From Bradyrhizobium sp. AZCC 1693 (GTDB lineage: Bacteria > Pseudomonadota > Alphaproteobacteria > Rhizobiales > Xanthobacteraceae): 64,000 nucleotides of DNA. Position 1 is the stretch's first letter. Every line of letters starts with the position of its first letter. Below are positions 50,444 to 60,539 of this stretch, piece after piece. The stretch covers positions 7,501,001-7,565,000 of the forward strand of contig NZ_JAZHSD010000001.1 of NCBI RefSeq assembly GCF_036924745.1, given 5' to 3'. Both the position numbers and the translations under genes were made by a program. Under the pieces are notes generated by a model. It worked only from the letters and a program-made list of their open reading frames with translations, had not been told where the DNA came from and did not search any database.

Positions 50444-51405
50444 AATCATTTGCAGTGAAACTGGCGGCCGCGCTTGTGGCATTGCTGGCGGTGTCCGCCG
50501 CCCAGGCGCAGGACTATCCCAAACGGCCCATCAGCATGATCGTGCCGTTCGCGGCCGGCGGCACTTCCGACGTGATCGCGCGCGTGGTCGCCGAGGAGAT
50601 GGCCAAGTCGCTCGGGCAGCCGATCGTGATCGAGAATGTCGCGGGCGCCGGCGGTTCGACCGCGCTGACACGCGCGGCGCGCGCGGAAGCCGACGGCTAT
50701 AGCATCGCCATCGGCAATGCCGGCACCAGCGCCGCGGCCTATACGATCTATCCGAAACTGCCGTTCACCCCGGAATCCTTCGTGCCGATCGCGGTCGTCG
50801 CGAAGACCTTCGGCATCGTGGCGATACGCAAGGATTTTCCGGCGAAGAACCTGCAGGAATTCATCGCCTATGCGAAGAAGAATCCCGGCAAGGTCAATCT
50901 CGGCCATGCCGGGATCGGCTCATCGAACTACCTGATCTGCAAAAGCTTTGAACACGCGGCCGGCATCGAGGTCACGCTGGTCGGCTATCGCGGCGCGGCG
51001 CCTGCGTTGACGGACGCGATCGGCGGCCAGATCGACGGCGTCTGCGACTCGGCCGCCTCGGTGTCGCAGGCGATTGACGACAAGCTGGTGAAGGGCCTGG
51101 TCGTGGGTTCGACGGTGCGGCTTTCAACCTTGCCCGATCTGCCGATGTCGTCGGAAGCGGGCCTCCCTGAATTCGAGGCACAGGGCTGGAACGGCCTGTT
51201 TGCGCCAAAGGGCACGCCGCCTGCGATCATCGCGAAACTGAGTGCGGCAGCCAGGACCGCCGTCGAGAGCGAGGCGGTGAAGAAGCGCTTTCACGATCTC
51301 TCCACTGTAGCGCCCGACGCCAACGAGCTCGCGCCCGAAGTGCTCGGGCAGTTGGTGACGCGCGACGTCGCGAAATACAAGAAGCTGCTCGAAGAGAAGA
51401 AGTAG
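50440..51405 (+). CDS. Bug/TctC-family tripartite tricarboxylate receptor protein
   Basis: A 321-residue periplasmic binding protein: signal peptide ([19 protein letters not shown]), then [20 protein letters not shown], the GAGGST motif and [19 protein letters not shown], all typical of Bug proteins that bind carboxylates. No TctA/TctB membrane genes are near. The GTG start overlaps the purQ stop, so the two genes are probably translationally coupled although their roles seem unrelated. A terminator follows at 51427. Confidence 0.9.
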   Translation: MKSFAVKLAAALVALLAVSAAQAQDYPKRPISMIVPFAAGGTSDVIARVVAEEMAKSLGQPIVIENVAGAGGSTALTRAARAEADGYSIAIGNAGTSAAAYTIYPKLPFTPESFVPIAVVAKTFGIVAIRKDFPAKNLQEFIAYAKKNPGKVNLGHAGIGSSNYLICKSFEHAAGIEVTLVGYRGAAPALTDAIGGQIDGVCDSAASVSQAIDDKLVKGLVVGSTVRLSTLPDLPMSSEAGLPEFEAQGWNGLFAPKGTPPAIIAKLSAAARTAVESEAVKKRFHDLSTVAPDANELAPEVLGQLVTRDVAKYKKLLEEKK

Positions 51406-51426
51406 CACCCGGCGACTTCGCTGATG

Positions 51427-51453
51427 AAAAAGCCCCGCCAAGCGGGGCTTTTT
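51427..51453. terminator. bidirectional intrinsic terminator
   Basis: AAAAAGCCCCG-CCAA-GCGGGGCTTTTT: a 7-bp GC stem with flanking A and T runs, so it can end transcripts from both the Bug gene and the convergent gene at 51455. Confidence 0.9.
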
Positions 51454-51454
51454 A

Positions 51455-51781
51455 CTACCTGCCGGGTGTCGCGCCGGGTGCTGCCGGCGTCAACGTCGAA
51501 CCACTGGGCGAGGGATTGAGTAGATTGTTTCCCGACGGGTTCAGTCCGCTGTTCCGTCCGGCAGCTGCACTGCCGGCGTTATTGGTCATGCCGGTGTCGG
51601 CGTTGCCGGTCGTCGCACTGCCGGTAGTCGTTCCACTGGTGGAAGGTCCCGTCGTCGTGCTGCTCGTTGCCGCGCCACCCGTGGCCGAACTTCCGCCTGC
51701 CGAGCCGCCAGTGGATTGCGCGAGCGCGCAAGTGCCCGTGAATGCCAGCGCTGTCGCCAATCCCAATGTTGCGAGTTTCAT
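51455..51781 (-). CDS. secreted Ser/Thr/Gly-rich low-complexity protein
   Basis: A 108-residue protein with signal peptide (MKLATLGLATALAFTGTCAL then AQ) and a mature part almost wholly of Ser, Thr, Gly, Ala and Asn (TGGSAGGSSATGG, TSGTTTGSATTG), ending NLLNPSPSGSTLTPAAPG. AAAAGGAGCG precedes the ATG. Such disordered exported proteins are common in Bradyrhizobium; role unknown. Confidence 0.7.
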   Translation of the reverse strand: MKLATLGLATALAFTGTCALAQSTGGSAGGSSATGGAATSSTTTGPSTSGTTTGSATTGNADTGMTNNAGSAAAGRNSGLNPSGNNLLNPSPSGSTLTPAAPGATPGR

Positions 51782-52031
51782 GATCGCTCCTTTTCTTGGC
51801 TTGCGTCGGGGCAAACGAGGTCCGCGCAGCCCGCGTTCCTGCCTGCCGATCACAGTTCGTTGCTGTTCCCATGAAGATTTCAACTGGCCACAAATGTGGA
51901 ATCGCAGTGGTGCTTCTGTGGAATCGCCAGCCGATATTTCAAACTCAATCACAACTGAAGATTGTCTGATTGAACTTGCCGCGCTATCAAGGCCACCAAG
52001 GACCGTCCATCCCGTTCGCCTGGAATGCGCC

Positions 52032-52768
52032 ATGCCTGTTGCTCTCGTCGTTTTGCTGCTCGATATCACGCTGATCTATCACGCATCGAGGACCGAACGC
52101 CTGCAGCCCTGGGCCTTCATCATCCTGATGATCCCGCTGGTCGGAGCACTCGCTTACATCGTCGTCGAACTGGTGCCGGAGTGGTTTGGCAGTGCCGGTG
52201 CGCAGCAGGCGCGCAAGCGCATTGCCGGCAAGCTCGATTCGGAAAAGCTCTATCGCGAGCTATCCGATCGGCTCGCCAACACAGACACTGTTGCCAATCG
52301 CGCCGCGCTGGCAGCGGAGTGCCTGAGGCTCGCGAGATTCGACGAGGCGGTGCGTCACTATGATCACATCCTGATGCTGCCGCTGGGTGGCGAGCCAGCC
52401 TATGCGCTGGGCAGGGCGCAGGCCGAATTCGGTCGTAACCGTCCGGCCGAGGCACTCGCCACGTTGGATGATCTGCAAAACGCTGGCCGGGCTTTGAATC
52501 GGCCGAGGCGCATTTGCTCTATGCGCGTTCGTTGGCAGAGGTCGGGCGGATCGACGAGGCGCTCGAAGAATACTACGCGCTGGTGCCGTACGCCCCCGGC
52601 GCGGAGGCACGGGTCCGCTACGGCATGCTGCTGCGCATGGTCGGCCGCGACGCCGAGGCCCGAGTAGTGTTCAACGAACTGCTGCTTCAGATGAAGCGCG
52701 CGCCCAAATATCTGCGCGAGGCGCAGGCGGAATGGCTGTCGATCGCCGAAAAGCAGTTGCTGATCTGA
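52032..52768 (+). pseudogene. membrane-anchored TPR protein, frameshifted
   Basis: The start MPVALVVLLLDITLIYHASR and a second helix (WAFIILMIPLVGALAYIVVE) give a membrane anchor. TPR-like helices follow (AALAAECLRLARFDEAVRHY, GGEPAYALGRAQAEFG). Around 52485 the frame breaks: one added C in GGCCGGG makes it continue as GFESAEAHLLYARSLAEVGR, then IDEALEEYYALVPYAPGAEA to the stop at 52768. The two parts together give about 245 residues. Family: tetratricopeptide proteins of rhizobia; function unknown. Confidence 0.75.
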
Positions 52769-52798
52769 GTTTGCGAAAGCGTCGCAGTCGATGGATGA

Positions 52799-53020
52799 CT
52801 ATCGTCTGGGCCGCTTGAGCCAGCGCCGATACGCATCTTTCGGAATCGTCATCGCCGCTACCCCCGCCATGACAAGCACCAGGCCAAGCGCCAGGTTCGG
52901 CGGCACGGATTCGCCGAGCAGAACCACCGACAGGCCGACGCCGATCGGGATGCGCAAGTAGCCTTGCGCGTTGGTGGTCAGCGTGCCGAGCCGCGTCAGG
53001 CACATGTAGAACAGGCCGCA
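52799..53020 (-). pseudogene. 3' fragment of an EamA/DMT-family transporter
   Basis: Reads CGLFYMCLTRLGTLTTNAQG, YLRIPIGVGLSVVLLGESV, NLALGLVLVMAGVAAMTIP, then KDAYRRWLKRPRR. These are the last two helices of a ten-helix EamA/DMT exporter. Upstream a TAG closes the frame and the rest of the gene (about 200 codons) is missing before the thioesterase gene. A deletion relic. Confidence 0.7.
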
Positions 53021-53065
53021 GACCTAAGATCGTCGCTGATGGTCTGCTGCTGGGCCTGCAGCGCG

Positions 53066-53554
53066 TCAGGTGGCAACGGCGCCTGTGCCTAAAGGCTTCC
53101 TCCACTTCACCCGCTTGATGGTGCCTGAGAACGTGAACAGCGACCGTTCGCCGGATTTCAGCACGCCGCGCAGGAAAATCAGCGAACCGCCGGCGCGGGT
53201 GATTTCGCCCTCGCATTCGACCAGTTCGCCCTCGCGCGCGGCATCGAGAAACTCGCAGGAAAACGAGACCGTCACGCCTGGCCCCTCCAGCACGGAGGAG
53301 GCGATCGCAAACAGGCAATAGTCGGCGAACGACATGAAGCAGCCGCCATGGACGTTGAGCTGGCCGTTGAGGTGCTTCTTCTCGACCCGGAACGCGCATT
53401 GCACGCGGCCGTTTTCGTCCATCCGGTGCCAGAACGGGCCGTTATGGGTCTCAAAACTGTCGCGGGTCCAGGTCCGCCAGCCCGCAAATTCGCCCTCGGT
53501 TTCGACATGCAGGTCGGGGCGCTGGTCGAATGCATTTTTGGGGAGTTCGTTCAC
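53066..53554 (-). CDS. hotdog-fold acyl-CoA thioesterase (PaaI-like)
   Basis: A 162-residue protein with hotdog motifs: CAFRVEKKHLNGQLNVHGGC, FMSFADYCLFAIASSV, then VTVSFSCEFLDAAREGELVE and ITRAGGSLIFLRGVLKSG. The HGG...FADY block is the active-site helix of PaaI-type thioesterases. Divergent from purL with about 160 bases between. Confidence 0.82.
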   Translation of the reverse strand: MNELPKNAFDQRPDLHVETEGEFAGWRTWTRDSFETHNGPFWHRMDENGRVQCAFRVEKKHLNGQLNVHGGCFMSFADYCLFAIASSVLEGPGVTVSFSCEFLDAAREGELVECEGEITRAGGSLIFLRGVLKSGERSLFTFSGTIKRVKWRKPLGTGAVAT

Positions 53555-53716
53555 TAAAAATGGCCCTTCAATTGGGTGTTTCCGCCCTTAAATCCGTTTC
53601 CGGAACGATGTGCAAACGCCGATCCCGCAAAGCTCCCCCCGTAAAGCTCTGGACAGGGCGGAAATGCGCCATAAAAGGCCTTTTCGCACCCCCTCGATCT
53701 TCCTATTAAGGCACCC

Positions 53717-55924
53717 ATGAACGAGCCCCAGATCACCCCCGAACTCGTCGCCAGCCATGGCCTGAAGCCCGACGAGTATGAGCGCATCCTCAAGCTGATC
53801 GGGCGGGTGCCGAGTTTCACCGAACTGGGGATTTTCTCGGCGATGTGGAACGAGCACTGCTCGTACAAATCCTCCCGCATCCATCTGCGGGGCCTGCCGA
53901 CCAAGGCGCCGTGGGTGATCCAGGGCCCGGGGGAGAACGCCGGCGTCATCGACATCGGCGACGGCCAGGCGGTCGTGTTCAAGATGGAGAGCCACAACCA
54001 CCCGAGCTATATCGAGCCCTATCAGGGAGCGACCACCGGCGTCGGCGGCATTTTGCGCGACGTGTTCACGATGGGCGCGCGGCCGATCGCCTGCCTCAAT
54101 GCGCTCTCGTTCGGTGCGCCGGAGCACCCCAAGACGCGGCATCTGGTGTCCGGCGTGGTCGCCGGCGTCGGCGGCTACGGCAATTCCTTCGGCGTGCCGA
54201 CAGTGGGCGGGCAGGTGCGTTTCCACACCCGCTACGACGGCAACATCCTGGTCAACGCGATGGCGGTTGGGCTGGCCGAGACCGACAAGATTTTCTATGC
54301 GGCGGCCTCCGGCGTGAACATGCCGATCGTCTATCTCGGCTCCAAGACCGGCCGCGACGGCATTCACGGCGCCTCGATGGCCTCGGCCGAGTTCGACGAC
54401 GATTCGGCCGAGAAGCGGCCGACGGTGCAGGTTGGCGATCCCTTTGCGGAAAAGCTGCTGCTGGAAGCCTGCCTCGAAATCATGGAAAAGGGTTGCGTGA
54501 TCGCGATCCAGGACATGGGCGCGGCGGGGTTGACGTGCTCGGCGGTCGAGATGGGCGCCAAGGGCGACCTCGGCGTCGATCTCAATCTCGATGCGGTGCC
54601 GACGCGCGAAACCGGCATGAGCGCCTATGAGATGATGCTCTCGGAAAGCCAGGAGCGCATGCTCATGGTGCTGAAGCCTGAGAAGGAAGAAGAGGCTGAA
54701 GCGATCTTCAAAAAGTGGGGGCTCGATTTCGCCGTCGTCGGCTACACCACGCCGAGCAAGCGTTTTGTGGTCAAGCATGGCGGCGACGTCATGGCCGATC
54801 TGCCGATCAAGGAATTGGGCGACGAGGCGCCGGTCTATGACCGCCCGCATATTGCATCCGCGGCGCTGCCGGTGGTGCACGCGCGCGAGGTGGATCCACC
54901 GCTCGGCGTTTCGACGGCGCTGGAGAAGCTGATCGCGACGCCCGAACTGTGCTCGAAGCGCTGGGTGTGGGAGCAATATGACCACGTCATTCTCGGCAAT
55001 ACCGTGCAGCGTCCGGGTGGCGATGCTGCGGTGGTCCGCGTGCAGGATGGGCCGAAGGGGCTCGCACTCACCGTCGACGTGACGCCGCGCTACTGCGAGG
55101 CGGATCCGTTCGAAGGCGGCAAGCAGGCGGTGGCAGAAGCCTGGCGCAACATCACCGCGGTCGGCGGCCGTCCGCTCGCGATCACGGATAACCTCAATTT
55201 CGGCAATCCGGAGCGGCCCGAGATCATGGGCCAGTTCGTAGGCTGCCTGAAGGGTATTTCGGAAGCCTGCAGTGCGCTGGACTTCCCGGTGGTGTCGGGC
55301 AACGTCTCGCTCTACAATGAAACCAATGGCCGCGGCATTTTGCCGACGCCCTCGATCGGCGGCGTCGGCCTGCTCGACGATTTCACGAAATCCGCCACGC
55401 TGGCCTTCAAGGCCGCCGGTGAAGCGATCCTCTTGATTGGCGACACCCAGGGCTGGCTCGGACAGTCCGTTTACCTGCGCGATATCTGCGGCCGCGAAGA
55501 GGGCGCGCCGCCGCCGGTCGATCTCGCGGCCGAAAAGCGCAATGGCGACGTGGTGCGCGGCATGATCCACGCCGGCACCGCGACCGCGGTGCACGACATC
55601 TCCGACGGCGGCTTGCTGATCGCGCTCGCCGAGATGGCGATCGCCAGCGGCATCGGCGCGCAGCTATTGGCGGCGCCAGCCTCGATCGTGCCGCACGCCT
55701 ACTGGTTCGGCGAGGATCAGGCGCGCTACATCGTGACGGTATCAGCGGCGGATGCCGGTCTGGTGCTGGCCAAGATGAAGGGCGCGGGCGTGCCGTGTGC
55801 GCGGATCGGCACCACGGGCGGCGATGCGATTGCGGTTGCGGGCGAGGGGCAAGTCGTGGTGAGTACGCTCAAATCGGCATTCGAGCGCTGGCTGCCCGCC
55901 TACATGAGCGGCAAGGCGTCGTAG
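53717..55924 (+). CDS. purL: FGAM synthase subunit II, PurL
   Basis: The ATP-dependent synthetase part of FGAM synthase, 735 residues, small (Bacillus-like) type that needs PurS and PurQ. Diagnostic blocks: [53 protein letters not shown], and [20 protein letters not shown]. The ATG at 53717 follows AAGG. Downstream is a dispersed repeat. Confidence 0.97.
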   Translation: MNEPQITPELVASHGLKPDEYERILKLIGRVPSFTELGIFSAMWNEHCSYKSSRIHLRGLPTKAPWVIQGPGENAGVIDIGDGQAVVFKMESHNHPSYIEPYQGATTGVGGILRDVFTMGARPIACLNALSFGAPEHPKTRHLVSGVVAGVGGYGNSFGVPTVGGQVRFHTRYDGNILVNAMAVGLAETDKIFYAAASGVNMPIVYLGSKTGRDGIHGASMASAEFDDDSAEKRPTVQVGDPFAEKLLLEACLEIMEKGCVIAIQDMGAAGLTCSAVEMGAKGDLGVDLNLDAVPTRETGMSAYEMMLSESQERMLMVLKPEKEEEAEAIFKKWGLDFAVVGYTTPSKRFVVKHGGDVMADLPIKELGDEAPVYDRPHIASAALPVVHAREVDPPLGVSTALEKLIATPELCSKRWVWEQYDHVILGNTVQRPGGDAAVVRVQDGPKGLALTVDVTPRYCEADPFEGGKQAVAEAWRNITAVGGRPLAITDNLNFGNPERPEIMGQFVGCLKGISEACSALDFPVVSGNVSLYNETNGRGILPTPSIGGVGLLDDFTKSATLAFKAAGEAILLIGDTQGWLGQSVYLRDICGREEGAPPPVDLAAEKRNGDVVRGMIHAGTATAVHDISDGGLLIALAEMAIASGIGAQLLAAPASIVPHAYWFGEDQARYIVTVSAADAGLVLAKMKGAGVPCARIGTTGGDAIAVAGEGQVVVSTLKSAFERWLPAYMSGKAS

Positions 55925-55930
55925 GCTTGT

Positions 55931-56056
55931 CGTCATTCCGGGATGGTCCGAAGGACCAGACCTCAGGTGCGCAATTGCGCACCAGGGAATCTCGAGATTC
56001 TCCGATGCGCAATTGCGCATCGTAGTTCGATGCTTCGCATCGCCCCGGAATGACGG
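55931..56056. repeat. palindromic repeat, 'CGTCATTCCGGG' family
   Basis: Outer arms CGTCATTCCGGG and CCCCGGAATGACGG; inside are GTGCGCAATTGCGCAC, AATCTCGAGATT and ATGCGCAATTGCGCAT palindromes. Same family as 19654-19779. Located between the convergent purL and acyltransferase genes. Confidence 0.8.
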
Positions 56057-56060
56057 TTGT

Positions 56061-57245
56061 CTACAGCACCCTCGTCGCGCCCGGGATCTGCCGCAACGCT
56101 CGCGTCAAAGCCCAACTGAACGCGACGGTCAGAACGAATCCAATCGTGGCCTTGACGATCGCCGGCAGGTCGTAATCGAACAGCCAGTATTGCAGCCACA
56201 GCGCGATCGGGTAGTGCACCAGGAACATGCCGTAGGCGTCCGCCTGCATCGGATCGAGTAGCTTGGCTGAGCCTGATTGCCTGAACCTCTGGAAAAAGGC
56301 CAGGATCAGAAACATGATGGCCACGCTGAAGACAGCGAAGCAGATGGCATAGAGCCCCTCATACCAGTTCGGCAGCGGCGACGGATTTCCCAGTATTTCG
56401 CGCTTGATGAAGATCAGCACCCAGAGCAGGCAATACGGAACGATCGCCAGCACCATCCAGTCCCAGCTAACCTTCGCCATCCGGCCGTCTGCCGAGAGCA
56501 GACCGCGATCGATTTGCGCAACGCCGATGCCGGCACCGAAAAAGAAGTAGCTAGCATAGAGCATCACGCGCCCGTGCTGCACCGAGAACGGCCCGAACTC
56601 GAACCAGCTGCTTGGTCCATAACGCATCAGCCCGGGAACGTAGAACGCCGCTGTGACAGCAAGCATGACCGCGAAGAACACCGCGGGCCGGCGGCGGCCG
56701 TGCAGCGAGAGGCGATTGATCGGATCGAGCAGATTCGGCGACAGCGGGTACAGCAGGCAGGCAACCAGATCGAAGGCGAACAAGACCCAGAGAAACCAGA
56801 TCGGCCCGCTCGGCCACGGTCCCTTCGTGATCATGTTCCACCAGTATTCCGAAAAGCCGATTTCGGGATGGTGCCGCAGGGAAATCGCGTAATAGGCGAG
56901 CGGAATGACCGTGAACGCGCAGATCACGAACGGCAGGCCAAGCCGAAGCAGGCGATCTGCCAAATAGCTCAGCGGTCCCTTGCGGGCAATACCGGACCAG
57001 GCGAACAGTCCCGACAGGAAAAAGAACATCGCCATGAAGAAACTGTCGGTGGCGAGCACGATCATATCGAAGCCGAAGAACGACTTCGGATCGGTATGAC
57101 CGAAATAAGTATAGGGGATGACGGCGTGATGCAGCAGCACCACCAGCGTCAGGAAGGTGCGGGCGCGATCAAGCGAAAGGTTTCGCGATTTGGCCTTGGG
57201 CACCGCGCTCACGTCGGCATGCCCCACGGCGGAAATCGATGTCAT
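56061..57245 (-). CDS. acyltransferase-3 family membrane protein
   Basis: A 394-residue protein with about ten hydrophobic helices. It shows the family opening [20 protein letters not shown] (catalytic-type His), [11 protein letters not shown] with the following [20 protein letters not shown], and [16 protein letters not shown]. Such proteins O-acylate glucans, lipids or polysaccharides (MdoC/OafA-like); the acceptor is unknown. The basic N-terminus fits a cytosolic start. Confidence 0.85.
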   Translation of the reverse strand: MTSISAVGHADVSAVPKAKSRNLSLDRARTFLTLVVLLHHAVIPYTYFGHTDPKSFFGFDMIVLATDSFFMAMFFFLSGLFAWSGIARKGPLSYLADRLLRLGLPFVICAFTVIPLAYYAISLRHHPEIGFSEYWWNMITKGPWPSGPIWFLWVLFAFDLVACLLYPLSPNLLDPINRLSLHGRRRPAVFFAVMLAVTAAFYVPGLMRYGPSSWFEFGPFSVQHGRVMLYASYFFFGAGIGVAQIDRGLLSADGRMAKVSWDWMVLAIVPYCLLWVLIFIKREILGNPSPLPNWYEGLYAICFAVFSVAIMFLILAFFQRFRQSGSAKLLDPMQADAYGMFLVHYPIALWLQYWLFDYDLPAIVKATIGFVLTVAFSWALTRALRQIPGATRVL

Positions 57246-57435
57246 GCGCGCCTCCCAGCCAGGCTGTTCGTGTCAAATGTTGCAGCCGGGAACCCGATTC
57301 AGCAAGGGCAAATCGGGCACTGACGAGCCGCTCTTCCGCTACCAGGCTGCTTCGGAACCGGCAGCGCAACCCCCCGTTAGAACTGGTGAATTGATGGGCC
57401 GCCATGGGCGTGCCCCAGAGGCCCCGGAGCACGCA

Positions 57436-57609
57436 ATGACAATTCTCAAATGGGCGCTGATCTTCTTTCTGGTGTCGATCGTTGCCGGCCTTCTCGGCTT
57501 CACCGGCATTTCGGCGGCCTCCGCCGACATCGCCCGCTTCCTGTTCTATGTCTTCGTCGTGATCTTCCTGGTGCTGCTGATCCTCGGGCTCACGATATTC
57601 AGGGCGTAG
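57436..57609 (+). CDS. DUF1328 small membrane protein
   Basis: A 57-residue protein, [20 protein letters not shown] followed by [20 protein letters not shown] and a hydrophobic end [13 protein letters not shown]. Two helices with the G[FL]xGI motif are those of the DUF1328/YtjA family. The ATG at 57436 is chosen; the frame is open upstream but not gene-like. Confidence 0.85.
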   Translation: MTILKWALIFFLVSIVAGLLGFTGISAASADIARFLFYVFVVIFLVLLILGLTIFRA

Positions 57610-57618
57610 CTACGTGCC

Positions 57619-57663
57619 CGTCATTCCGGGGTTTCAATCCTGTCGCATCGCCCCGGAATGACG
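57619..57663. repeat. short 'CGTCATTCCGGG' palindrome
   Basis: CGTCATTCCGGGGTTTC and GCATCGCCCCGGAATGACG form a hairpin between the convergent DUF1328 and DUF427 genes. It is the shortest copy of the family in the window. Confidence 0.7.
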
Positions 57664-57666
57664 TCG

Positions 57667-58026
57667 CTACGCCACTTCCTCGATCGTCACCTTGTCTGGA
57701 TAGAATGCCAGATGGCCTGATATCTCGGCCATCGCCGGGAAGGGCGTCTCATAGGTCCAGATCGAATTTTCGATGCTCTTGCCGTTGGCATTGATGCTGA
57801 AGTAGTTCGCATCCCCCTTGTAGGGGCAGTGCGTGGTCCGCTCGGTGCGGGCCAGGAGCGCCATATTGGCATCCTCGCGCGGCACATATTGCACTGCCGG
57901 ATAGCTGGCTTCCTTCAGGGTCAGCGCGTGGGTGGTATCGGCGATGACCACGCCGCCGGCCGAGACCCGGACGCGCTTGGGGTTTGCCGTAATCGTGATC
58001 GGATGGTCGGGACCGGGCAATTTCAT
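57667..58026 (-). CDS. DUF427 protein
   Basis: A 119-residue soluble beta-rich protein: GPDHPITITANPKRVRVSAG, GVVIADTTHALTLKEASYPA, VQYVPREDANMALLARTERT, then THCPYKGDANYF. The TxCPYKGxAxYF motif is diagnostic of DUF427. Function unknown. Confidence 0.88.
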   Translation of the reverse strand: MKLPGPDHPITITANPKRVRVSAGGVVIADTTHALTLKEASYPAVQYVPREDANMALLARTERTTHCPYKGDANYFSINANGKSIENSIWTYETPFPAMAEISGHLAFYPDKVTIEEVA

Positions 58027-58212
58027 GATTTTGAGCCTCTTTTTCGGTCAGCCCGAAATGATCGGGCGCGACCGCATCTCACAGTGTCAAACGATCGGAC
58101 CGGGAATATAGTGCCGCCAGGCGTGACCTAGAAGAGCGCACGCGCTAGGTTCGGCCGTCACGGTCGCGCGAGCCGGCCGTGATTCGAAACACCTGACGGA
58201 GACATCCTGGAA

Positions 58213-58467
58213 ATGCCGATGGACGCCCACGATATCGAATCGATGATCAAGGCAGCTATCCCCGATGCCGAGGTGACGATCCGCGATCTCGCAGGCGACG
58301 GCGACCACTACGCCGCGACCGTGATCTCGGAATCCTTCCGTGGCAAGTCGCGCGTGCAGCAGCACCAGATCGTCTACCAGTCGCTCAAGGGGCAGATGGG
58401 TGGCTTGCTGCATGCGCTGGCGCTGCAGACCGGGGTACCTGACGGACCCGGAGTGCCGAAGGGCTAG
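58213..58467 (+). CDS. BolA-family protein
   Basis: An 84-residue BolA/IbaG-type protein: DAHDIESMIKAAIPDAEVTI, GDGDHYAATVISESFRGKSR, VQQHQIVYQSLKGQMGG, then LHALALQT. The conserved His near VQQHQ and DHY are candidate Fe-S ligands shared with a monothiol glutaredoxin. The CGFS glutaredoxin that usually partners it is at 63102. GGAA lies before the ATG at 58213; ATG at 58219 is an alternative. Confidence 0.88.
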   Translation: MPMDAHDIESMIKAAIPDAEVTIRDLAGDGDHYAATVISESFRGKSRVQQHQIVYQSLKGQMGGLLHALALQTGVPDGPGVPKG

Positions 58468-58494
58468 GCCCCGACGAACCACGCAGGGGCACCG

Positions 58495-59673
58495 ATGACG
58501 GACAATCCGCACGGCGCTATGTTTCGCGCGATCGTGCCGCACCAGCACAGCCGCGTCACCTACGCGGAGCTGTTCTTTGATCTCGTCTTCGTGTTTGCGG
58601 TTACGCAGATCTCGCACACGCTGCTCGCGCACTTTACGCCGTTAGGCGTATTGCAGGTCACGCTGCTGTTTCTCGCGGTGTGGTGGGTGTGGGTCTTCAC
58701 CTCCTGGATCACCAACTGGCTCAATCCCGAAAAGACCCCGGTCCGGCTCCTGCTGTTTGCGATGATGCTGGGCGGGCTGGTGCTGTCGACCTCGATCCCG
58801 GCCGCGTTTGAAGCGCGAGGATTGTGGTTCGCCATCGCCTATGCGGCGATGCAGGTCGGCAAGACGATATTTCTGTGGGTGTCCACGCCGCCGTCGCGCC
58901 CGCGGGCACGCATGAATGCCATCCGGATCGCCGCCTGGCTTTCGGTGTCGGCAATCTTCTGGATCGCCGGCGGGGTGATGGAAGGTCAGTCGCGGCTGTT
59001 GCTGTGGGCGATCGCGCTCGTCATCGAATATATTTCGCCGGCGGTGCGGTTCTGGATACCTCGATATGGCGCGTCTTCCGTCGCAGACTGGGTGATCGAA
59101 GGCGGCCATATGGCCGAGCGCTGCGCGCTCTTCGTCATCATCGCGCTTGGCGAATCCGTTGTCGTGACGGGCGCAACATTTGCCGAGCTTGTCTGGTCGG
59201 CCGAAAGCCTTGCCGCCTTCGCCTCGGTGTTGGCCGGCAGCATCGCCATGTGGTGGATCTATTTCCACATCGGTGCGGAAGCCGGCTCCGAGCAGATATC
59301 AAGATCGAGCGAACCGGGAAGGCTGGCGCGTCTCGCCTATACCTATCTGCACATGCCGATCGTGGCCGGCATCATCGTCGCCGCGGTGGCCGATGAACTG
59401 GTGCTGAAGCACCCGGGCGGGCATTCCGATCCCAAGACAGTGATGAGCGCGATCGGAGGTCCCTTGCTGTTTCTGTTCGGGACCATCCTGTTCAAGCACA
59501 GCTTTCGCGGCTTCCTTCAGCTCTCGCACGGGGTCGGCATTATTGCGCTCGGCGTGCTGGCCTGGTTCGCAAGCGAGCTGTCGCCGCTGATGCTGTCGAT
59601 CCTGACCACCGCGATCATGATCGCGGTCGCGGTGTGGGAATCGATCTCGCTGCAATCCGATCCGGCAGAGTAG
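58495..59673 (+). CDS. low-temperature-requirement A (LtrA) family membrane protein
   Basis: A 392-residue membrane protein with about ten helices. Family blocks: RVTYAELFFDLVFVFAVTQI, WWVWVFTSWITNWLNPE, HMAERCALFVIIALGESVVV and SIAMWWIYFH. LtrA was named in Listeria from cold growth; the molecular role is unknown. It interrupts the usual nearness of bolA and glutaredoxin. Confidence 0.88.
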   Translation: MTDNPHGAMFRAIVPHQHSRVTYAELFFDLVFVFAVTQISHTLLAHFTPLGVLQVTLLFLAVWWVWVFTSWITNWLNPEKTPVRLLLFAMMLGGLVLSTSIPAAFEARGLWFAIAYAAMQVGKTIFLWVSTPPSRPRARMNAIRIAAWLSVSAIFWIAGGVMEGQSRLLLWAIALVIEYISPAVRFWIPRYGASSVADWVIEGGHMAERCALFVIIALGESVVVTGATFAELVWSAESLAAFASVLAGSIAMWWIYFHIGAEAGSEQISRSSEPGRLARLAYTYLHMPIVAGIIVAAVADELVLKHPGGHSDPKTVMSAIGGPLLFLFGTILFKHSFRGFLQLSHGVGIIALGVLAWFASELSPLMLSILTTAIMIAVAVWESISLQSDPAE

Positions 59674-59678
59674 CGCCT

Positions 59679-59912
59679 TTAATCAGGCAGCGATCGCCTG
59701 ACCGGCACGATTGGCGAGGTGTTGTGCTGATCGACGACGTTTCGAAGAACGAGAGTTGACAATTGCACGACAAGCGCCCGCAGCCTGGCGTTCTCCTCGA
59801 TGAGGGACGCCCGTTCGGCGTCCGCCTCTTGATCCCAAGCCGAGTCCGCGGAAACGGACGACGAGCTGGAAAATTCCCTCCGTTGGCCGGACGTTGGATA
59901 CGCATTTCCCAT
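59679..59912 (-). CDS. small protein with C-terminal coiled coil
   Basis: A 77-residue protein: MGNAYPTSGQRREFSSSSSV, an acidic stretch, then the helix ASLIEENARLRALVVQLSTL with heptad leucines, and SPIVPVRRSLPD. No signal peptide. GGGGATATCA precedes the ATG. The coiled coil suggests self-association; I know no named family. Confidence 0.6.
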   Translation of the reverse strand: MGNAYPTSGQRREFSSSSSVSADSAWDQEADAERASLIEENARLRALVVQLSTLVLRNVVDQHNTSPIVPVRRSLPD

Positions 59913-60191
59913 GACTGATATCCCCTGGCACGAACTGACCCCTAGCCGAGCCTGCCGCAGAAACTCGACTGAGTCCGCGTCAAAAGTTGGACGTTTCGAA
60001 GGGCAAACGGGAGCACAGATGGAGCGTTTTGCGGGCGGCTCGATAAAGATGAAGATTTGTTAAGAAGTTTGTCTATAGTGGGCGCGGCAAAGGTGTGGGG
60101 ACGCGCGGCGGCGTAGCACCTTTCCATCCGACCTTGACCAGCGCGATTCACTCAGTGCCCACGGACGTGCTGTGGGTGGGAATACGCGCCT

Positions 60192-60491
60192 ATGAAACAA
60201 AGTGAAGCAAGAGTACGCATTATTCAGGAGTGGGATCGCTGGATCTTGACGCAGTCGATCGAGCAGGACAGGCCCACTGGAAAAGACTCATTGAAGTTCT
60301 TCCACGAACTGCAGGACACCGGATCGCCGCTGTTGGACTTCCAGTCTCGCGGACAGGACAAGTGGCGGATCATTCACGCGTGGCTGCTGGGTGCGGACCG
60401 ACTATTCGATGACTGGATATCCGCCGCGCCCCGGATCGCTCCTTCGCGAAGGATGCGACCGGAGCGCAGGAGATCGGACTGCAAGACGTGA
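60192..60491 (+). CDS. small hypothetical protein
   Basis: A 99-residue protein: MKQSEARVRIIQEWDRWILT, GKDSLKFFHELQDTGSPLLD, FQSRGQDKWRIIHAWLL, then a basic tail. The aromatic/charged pattern and helix content look like a folded protein. No signal peptide. The 280-base upstream gap holds TTGTTAAGAAGTTTGTC and a possible promoter but no gene. Confidence 0.6.
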   Translation: MKQSEARVRIIQEWDRWILTQSIEQDRPTGKDSLKFFHELQDTGSPLLDFQSRGQDKWRIIHAWLLGADRLFDDWISAAPRIAPSRRMRPERRRSDCKT

Positions 60492-60539
60492 ATTGGAAAG
60501 ACCTGCAAAGACGTGAGCTGCAAAGCTTGCGCCCGCACC

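Noticed and set aside
52671..53399. 242-codon minus-strand frame spanning the EamA relic and thioesterase
   Set aside because: It runs out of frame across two recognisable coding sequences and is Arg-rich without a domain.
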